From contig NC_064614.1 of NCBI RefSeq assembly GCF_023898315.1, positions 1,049,978,432 to 1,050,042,431 on the forward strand: a stretch of 64,000 nucleotides of DNA, read 5' to 3'. Source of the stretch: Schistocerca nitens (Eukaryota; Arthropoda; Insecta; Orthoptera; Acrididae). The notes under the pieces were generated by a model. That model saw only the letters and a program-made list of their open reading frames with translations, did not search any database and was not told the DNA's origin. Of this stretch, positions 63,290 through 64,000 are shown in pieces (position 1 is the stretch's first letter; every line of letters begins with the position of its first letter). The position numbers were made by a program, and so were the translations under genes.

Positions 63290-64000
63290 AAGGCAAATGA
63301 TTTTATACAATATACGTATGTTATTAGACAAGATAAACCTTAAAGTCCGTGTTTTTCAACCAGTTAATTAAATTGGGTGTGAGAGTGAACAAGTCGTCGG
63401 GAATTCCAGGGTATGAATGAAGTTGACAGCGTTGTACTAAATGTTCAATTGTCTGCTCTTCTTGATTGAATTCACACTTTGGTTAACTGATCCAGCCCCA
63501 TTTGTTCCTGAAGTACCTACAACAACCATGTCCAGTCCTTAACCTGTTGAGGCGGCACCAAAGGTTCCTCGGTAGGTCAAAACATTTTGGCTTCTTTTTG
63601 GGATCAAGGTGATGGGCTCTTGTTCCCAATGTTTTTGTTGACCATTCATGCTTCCAGCTTTCATTTAGATCAAAACCATCCGCAATGAGTTGTCCTACAG
63701 TAATACTTGCTGGTCTTCTTGATCGTAATCGTTGCTGTGGTGGATGACAGAATTCCTGGTGCAGTGGTAGAGAGGGTGCTGCAGAGATTTTCTTGGCCTT
63801 CCTCAGTAGAGATTGTTTCCGCCTTTAGTGAGGGATGTGACTCACTACAGGTAACCAGTGGCATGGGGTTGATTTGATGGAACCAATAATGCAGCGCATT
63901 GTGTCGTCAAGTTTTGTGTCTACCTTATTCACATGTACACTTTCCAACCAGACAGGTGCACATTACTCGGCAGCAGAGTACACAAGACTGATGCCAGTTA
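63290..64000 (-). pseudogene. LINE reverse transcriptase thumb and tail, cut by the window end
   Basis: The minus strand begins YSAAEXCAPVWLESVHVN-like sequence, then STPCHWLP. It continues with YRGTFGAASTG/RNLWCRLNRLRTGHGCCR and ends NKWGWIS-PKCEFNQEEQTI then EHLVQRCQLHSYPGIP. The motif order equals that at 12232-12960 and is typical of jockey-like LINE C-termini with a cysteine/histidine finger. Frames shift several times. The 5' part lies outside the window. Confidence 0.68.

Overview
This window looks like intergenic or deep intronic DNA from a large, repeat-rich arthropod genome. It is most likely orthopteran (a grasshopper or locust); that assignment rests on recognising the repeat families from memory, not on a database search. 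I found no convincing host protein-coding exon and no genuine tRNA or rRNA gene. Nearly everything recognisable is mobile DNA, often nested two or three levels deep, set in AT-rich sequence I cannot assign.

Layout. 1-8.5 kb: a mariner remnant split by a 5'-truncated LINE, a 72-bp-arm hairpin, a Penelope-like (PLE) tail with a hammerhead-like motif, a second mariner remnant, and a Tc1-like relic with a SINE inside. 10.5-15.6 kb: LINE tails, a fold-back repeat, a Tc1-like relic and a SINE. 16.1-19.7 kb: Tc1-like copy A (one premature stop), a palindromic mariner, a GIY-YIG relic and a SINE. 20.7-26.2 kb: RTE-type LINE tails, a CpG-rich block, SINEs in a Tc1-like relic, and a fold-back repeat. 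26.7-30.7 kb: two Tc1-like relics, a solo LTR inside a palindrome, and a second PLE tail. 30.7-35.3 kb: a complete but mutated RTE-type LINE with a 12-bp target duplication, nested in an older LINE and followed by a PLE reverse-transcriptase relic. 35.5-43.5 kb: Tc1-like copy B (intact reading frame) inside a palindromic mariner, then a SINE inside a Tc1 element inside a LINE relic, then more Tc1 and LINE remnants. 44.9-48.9 kb: an inverted SINE-like pair, a 233-bp-arm fold-back repeat, Tc1-like copy C (open reading frame) and a SINE. 49-50.9 kb: an unusual series of GGCTGAAGGCC words. 51.7-60.0 kb: a Gypsy-type LTR retrotransposon with nearly identical 736-bp LTRs, a deleted pol and a long non-coding 3' region carrying a 70-71 bp tandem array. 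60-64 kb: mariner, SINE, Tc1-derived and LINE remnants.

The most interesting signals are two. First, three 1422-bp Tc1-like copies encode a 340-aa transposase whose second and third catalytic residues are 32 residues apart instead of the usual 34; copies B and C are uninterrupted. Second, a recurring hammerhead-ribozyme-like pattern (CUGANGA, hairpin, GAAA, minimal helix III, NUH) appears in two PLE tails and in both arms of three unrelated-looking fold-back repeats, with helix II changing sequence while keeping its pairing.
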